Source: Papaver somniferum
Taxonomy: Eukaryota > Streptophyta > Magnoliopsida > Ranunculales > Papaveraceae
Reading direction: 5' to 3'
DNA length: 64,000 nt
NCBI RefSeq assembly: GCF_003573695.1
Contig: NC_039368.1
Location: 84,582,374 to 84,646,373, forward strand
Shown: piece by piece, positions 60,571 through 64,000 of the stretch
Position numbering within the stretch: the stretch's first letter is position 1
Layout: each line of letters begins with the position of its first letter
The notes under the pieces: generated by a model
What the model was told of the DNA's origin: nothing
The model's database searches: none
Seen by the model: the letters and a program-made list of their open reading frames with translations, nothing else
Position numbers and translations under genes: made by a program

Positions 60571-62414
60571 AAAAAGTCACTTTATGTTGCCGCAAAACAT
60601 CAGAAACTAGAGAAACCTGTAAGGGTTTGGAGAAATGTTCCTCATGAGAAATGTTCGTTTGTGTGTCTTTACTAGGACTTTTTAAGAGGGAATAACATTT
60701 CGTGCTAAGGTATGGGAGATAATCAACCCGGAGCGAAATAATCTCGTCCAGAATTTCCGAAAAAGTCACTTTCTTTTGCCGCAAAACATCAGAAACTAGA
60801 GAAACCTGTAAGGATTTTGGTGAAATGTTCCATATGAGAAATGTTCTCCCATGTCTTTACTAGTACTTGTTAAGAGGGCATATCATTTCGTGTTAAGGTA
60901 TGAGAGATAATCCTCCCGGAGCGAAATAATCTCGTCCAGAATTTGGGAAAAAGTCACTTTTGGTTGCCGCGAAACATCAGAAACTAGAGAAACTTGTAAG
61001 GATTTTGGAGAAATGTTCCTCATAAGAAATGTTTGCATATGTCTTTAATAGGACTTGTTAAGAGGGCATATCATTTCGTGCTAAGGTATAGGAGATAATC
61101 CGCCCGGAGCGAAATAATCTCGTCCAGAATTTGGTAAAGAGTCACTTTATGTTGCCGCAAAACATCAGAAACTAGAGAAACGTGTAAGGATTTTCGAGAA
61201 ATGTTCCTCATGAGAAATGTTTGCCTATGTCTTTACTAGTACTTGTTAATAGGACATATCATTTCGTGCTAAGGTATGGGAGATAATCCGCCCGGAGCGA
61301 AATAATCTCGTCCAGAATTTGGGAAAAAGTCACTTTATGTTGCCGCAAAACATCAGAAACTAGAGAAACCTGTAAGGGTTTGGAGAAATGTTCCTCATGA
61401 GAAATGTTCGTTTGTGTGTCTTTACTAGGACTTTTTAAGAGGGAATAACATTTCGTGCTAAGGTATGGGAGATAATCAACCCGGAGCGAAATAATCTCGT
61501 CCAGAATTTCCGAAAAAGTCACTTTCTTTTGCCGCAAAACATCAGAAACTAGAGAAACCTGTAAGGATTTTGGTGAATTGTTCCGTATGAGAAATGTTCT
61601 CCCATGTCTTTACTAGTACTTGTTAAAAGGGAATATCATTTCGTGTTAAGGTATGAGAGATAATCCTCCCGGAGCGAAATAATCTCGTCCAGAATTTGGG
61701 AAAAAATCACTTTATGTTGCCGCAAAACATCAGAAACTAGAGAAACCTGTAAGGATTTTGGAGAAATGTTCCTCATGAGAAATGTTCTTCTGTGTGTCTT
61801 TACTAGGACTTTTTAAGAGGGAATAGCAATTCGTGCTAAGGTATGGGAGATAATCGGCCCGGAGCGAAATAATCTCGTCCAGAATTTCCGAAAAAGTCAC
61901 TTTCTGTTGCCGCAAAACATCTGAAACTAGAAAAACCTGTAAGGATTTTGGTGAAATGTTCCGCATGAGAAATGTTTGCATGTCTTTACTAGTACTTGTT
62001 AAGAGTGCATAGCATTTCGTGCTAAGGTATGGGAGATAATCCGCCCGGAGCGAAATAATCTCGTCCAGAATTTGGGAAAAAGTCACTTTTGGTTGCCGCG
62101 AAACATCAGAAACTAGAGAAACTTGTAAGGATTTTGGAGAAATGTTCCTCATAAGAAATGTTTGCCTATGTCATTAATAGGACTTGTTAAGAGGGCATAT
62201 CATTTCGTGCTAAGGTATGGGAGATAATCCGCCCGGAGCGAAATAATCTCGTCCAGAATTTGGTAAAAAGTCACTTTATGTTGCCGCAAAACATCAGAAA
62301 CTAGAGAAACGTGTAAGGATTTTCGAGAAATGTTCCTCATGAGAAATGTTTGCCTATGTCTTTACTAGTACTTGTTAATAGGACATATCATTTCGTGCTA
62401 AGGTATGGGAGATA
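60504..62414 (+). repeat. 11,104-bp-offset duplication, copy 2
   Basis: This is the partner of 49,400-51,310, with all listed rare marks. Just past its end, ccgcacggag at 62,417 matches 49,431 at a different offset (12,986 bp, 69 monomers), so the next monomers come from the start of the same source region in a second event. Confidence 0.85.
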
Positions 62415-64000
62415 ATCCGCACGGAGCGAAATAATCTCGTCCAGAATTTGGGAAAAAGTCACTTTATGTTGCCGCAAAACATCAGAAACTAGAGAAACCT
62501 GTAAGGGTTTGGAGAAATGTTCCTCATGAGAAATGTTCGTTTGTGTGTCTTTACTAGGACTTTTTAAGAGGGAATAACATTTCGTGCTAAGGTATGGGAG
62601 ATAATCAACCCGGAGCGAAATAATCTCGTCCAGAATTTCCGAAAAAGTCACTTTCTTTTGCCGCAAAACATCAGAAACTAGAGAAACCTGTAAGGATTTT
62701 GGTGAAATGTTCCGCATGAAAAATGTTCTCCCATGTCTTTACTAGTACTTGTTAAGAGGGCATATCATTTCGTGTTAAGGTATGAGAGATAATCCTCCCG
62801 GAGCGAAATAATCTCGTCCAGAATTTGGGAAAAAGTCACTTTTGGTTGCCGCGAAACATCAGAAACTAGAGAAACTTGTAAGGATTTTGGAGAAATGTTC
62901 CTCATAAGAAATGTTTGCCTATGTCTTTAATAGGACTTTTTAAGAGGGAATAACATTTCGTGCTAAGGTATGGGAGATAATCAACCCGGAGCGAAATAAT
63001 CTCGTCCAGAATTTCCGAAAAAGTCACTTTCTTTTGCCGCAAAACATCAGAAACTAGAGAAACCTGTAAGGATTTTGGTGAAATGTTCCATATGAGAAAT
63101 GTTCTCCCATGTCTTTACTAGTACTTGTTAAGAGGGCATATCATTTCGTGTTAAGGTATGAGAGATAATCCTCCCGGAGCGAAATAATCTCGTCCAGAAT
63201 TTGGGAAAAAGTCACTTTTGGTTGCCGCGAAACATCAGAAACTAGAGAAACTTGTAAGGATTTTGGAGAAATGTTCCTCATAAGAAATGTTCTCCCATGT
63301 CTTTACTAGTACTTGTTAAGAGGGAATATCATTTCGTGCTAAGGTATGGGAGATAATCCGCCTGGAGCGAAATAATCTCATCCAGAATTGGGGAAAAAGT
63401 CACTTTCTGTTACCGCAAAACATCAGAAACTAGAGAACCCTGTAAGGATTTTCGATAAATGTTCCTCATGAAAAATGTTTGATTATGTCTTTACTAGTAC
63501 TTGTTAATAGGTCATATCATTTCGTGCTAAGGTGTGAGAGATAATCCTCCCGGAGCGAAATAATCTCGTCCAGAATTTGGGAAAAAGTCACTTTTGGTTG
63601 CCGCGAAACATCAGAAACTAGAGAAACTTGTAAGGATTTTGGAGAAATGTTCCTCATGTGAAATGTTCGCTTATGTCTTTACTAGGACTTGTTAAGAGGT
63701 CATAGCATTTCGTGCTAAGGAATGGGAGATAATCCGCCCGGAGCGAAATAATCTCGTCCAGAATTTGGTAAAAAGTCACTTTATGTTGCCGCAAAACATC
63801 AGAAACTAGAGAACCCTGTAAGGATTTTCGATAAATGTTCCTCATGAAAAATGTTTGATTATGTCTTTACTAGTACTTGTTAATAGGTCATATCATTTCG
63901 TGCTAAGGTGTGAGAGATAATCCTCCCGGAGCGAAATAATCTCGTCCCGAATTTGGGAAAAAGCCACTTTTGGTTGCCGCAAAACATCAGAAACTAGAGA
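62415..64000 (+). repeat. Right-domain monomers to window end
   Basis: Class order W, C, W, C, W, G, W, T, W. The C near 62,940-63,050 joins directly to the start of a T-type monomer (ctttaataggactttttaag), another hybrid joint. The hybrid G monomer near 63,290 repeats that at 59,150 (4,141 bp, 22 monomers). The array continues beyond the window. Confidence 0.7.

Larger units (their letters stand above)
1..64000 (+). repeat. Satellite DNA array, ~188-bp monomer, about 340 head-to-tail copies
   Basis: The anchor gccgcaaaacatcagaaac recurs at 151, 342, 530, 718, 906, 1,095 and so on to 63,976, with spacing of 187-192 bp and mostly 188 or 190. Counting from this anchor, a typical monomer has 59 A, 52 T, 45 G and 32 C (41% GC). 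All copies I inspected run in the same direction. Nothing interrupts the array and neither edge leaves it. Variation is mainly substitutions and 1-12-bp indels. Arrays of this monomer length with higher-order structure are typical of centromeric or other heterochromatic satellites in plants and animals, but the location is inferred. I do not recognise the family. Confidence 0.98.
42350..64000 (+). repeat. Right array domain: tetramer-dominated higher-order repeats
   Basis: Monomer classes here follow W-C-W-T or G-W-W-C orders over long stretches, giving a recurrent 753-bp spacing. Domain-specific variants are aatcaaccc in C monomers from about 44.5 kb, gccgcgaaac from about 49.1 kb, cgtcccgaat in one W subtype, and the one-base-shorter aagggtttgg linker that makes C monomers 189 bp. 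The GG class seen on the left is absent. Copies look more alike than on the left, which suggests more recent homogenisation; this is an inference from reading, not a computed identity. Confidence 0.7.

Noticed and set aside
17..63845. About one hundred minus-strand ORFs of 61-140 codons with similar products
   Set aside because: All lie in the same frame position of the satellite monomer. The unit is usually 188 or 190 bp, not a multiple of three, so frames close after one unit unless an indel makes 189. There are no promoters, no ribosome-binding or splice context, and no recognisable domain.
1..64000. CRISPR array
   Set aside because: The repeat is 188 bp with no short repeat/unique spacer alternation; the whole unit is repeated.
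1..64000. Transposon, LTR or tandem gene family
   Set aside because: I saw no terminal repeats, target duplications, polypurine tracts, tRNA primer sites or coding domains. Internal junctions always join monomer to monomer in register.
1..64000. Ribosomal spacer or telomere-associated repeat
   Set aside because: No rRNA gene sequence and no TTAGGG- or TTTAGGG-type telomere runs are visible anywhere.
1..64000. Inverted monomers or orientation switch
   Set aside because: The forward anchor gccgcaaaac or a one- or two-base variant occurs at each expected position I checked. I saw no reverse-complement anchor.
1..64000. Assignment to a particular species or named satellite
   Set aside because: I cannot match the monomer to a family from memory and have no search tool; naming one would be a guess.

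Overview
The whole window is one uninterrupted, head-to-tail satellite DNA array. A monomer of about 188 bp (variants of 187-192 bp) repeats roughly 340 times from the first base to the last, always in the same orientation. I see no unique sequence, no transposable element, no RNA gene and no credible protein-coding gene. Both window edges cut through the repeat, so the array is larger than 64 kb. This points to a eukaryotic centromeric, pericentromeric or other heterochromatic satellite. I do not recognise the family and cannot name the organism. A plant or an invertebrate both fit. The monomer is about 41% GC and is not depleted in CpG (7 CpG in a 188-bp monomer where base composition predicts about 7.7).

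Monomers fall into a few classes, read from a short diagnostic box between the near-invariant 'gtccagaat' and 'aaaagtcac': W (ttggga), C (ttccga; usually 190 bp because of an extra 'tg' in a tgtgtg stretch), G (tgggga), GG (tggggg) and T (ttggta). The order of classes works as a barcode and shows nested higher-order repeats. Left domain (1 to about 42.35 kb): large blocks X, Y, Z and V recur with offsets that are whole numbers of monomers. Examples are X at 1, 8,659 and 25,500; Y at 4,238 and 16,668; Z at 15,775 and then five times between 30.6 and 39.1 kb; V five times between 22.8 and 41.6 kb. Right domain (about 42.35-64 kb): a more homogeneous region built largely from a 753-bp tetramer (W-C-W-T) and a second set G-W-W-C, with its own diagnostic variants (aatcaaccc; gccgcgaaac).

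The main surprises are: (i) an ~0.83-kb right-domain block with three shared private mutations embedded in the left domain about 32.6 kb from its sister copies; (ii) a pattern resembling exchange between two monomer positions in the first X copy; (iii) a 5-monomer unit present about twice in one Y copy and three times in the other; (iv) a GC-rich, CpG-dense, nearly invariant core with weak dyad symmetry and a degenerate CENP-B-box resemblance. All block boundaries were read by eye and are good to within tens of bases. The many short minus-strand open frames come from the repeat unit and are not annotated as genes.
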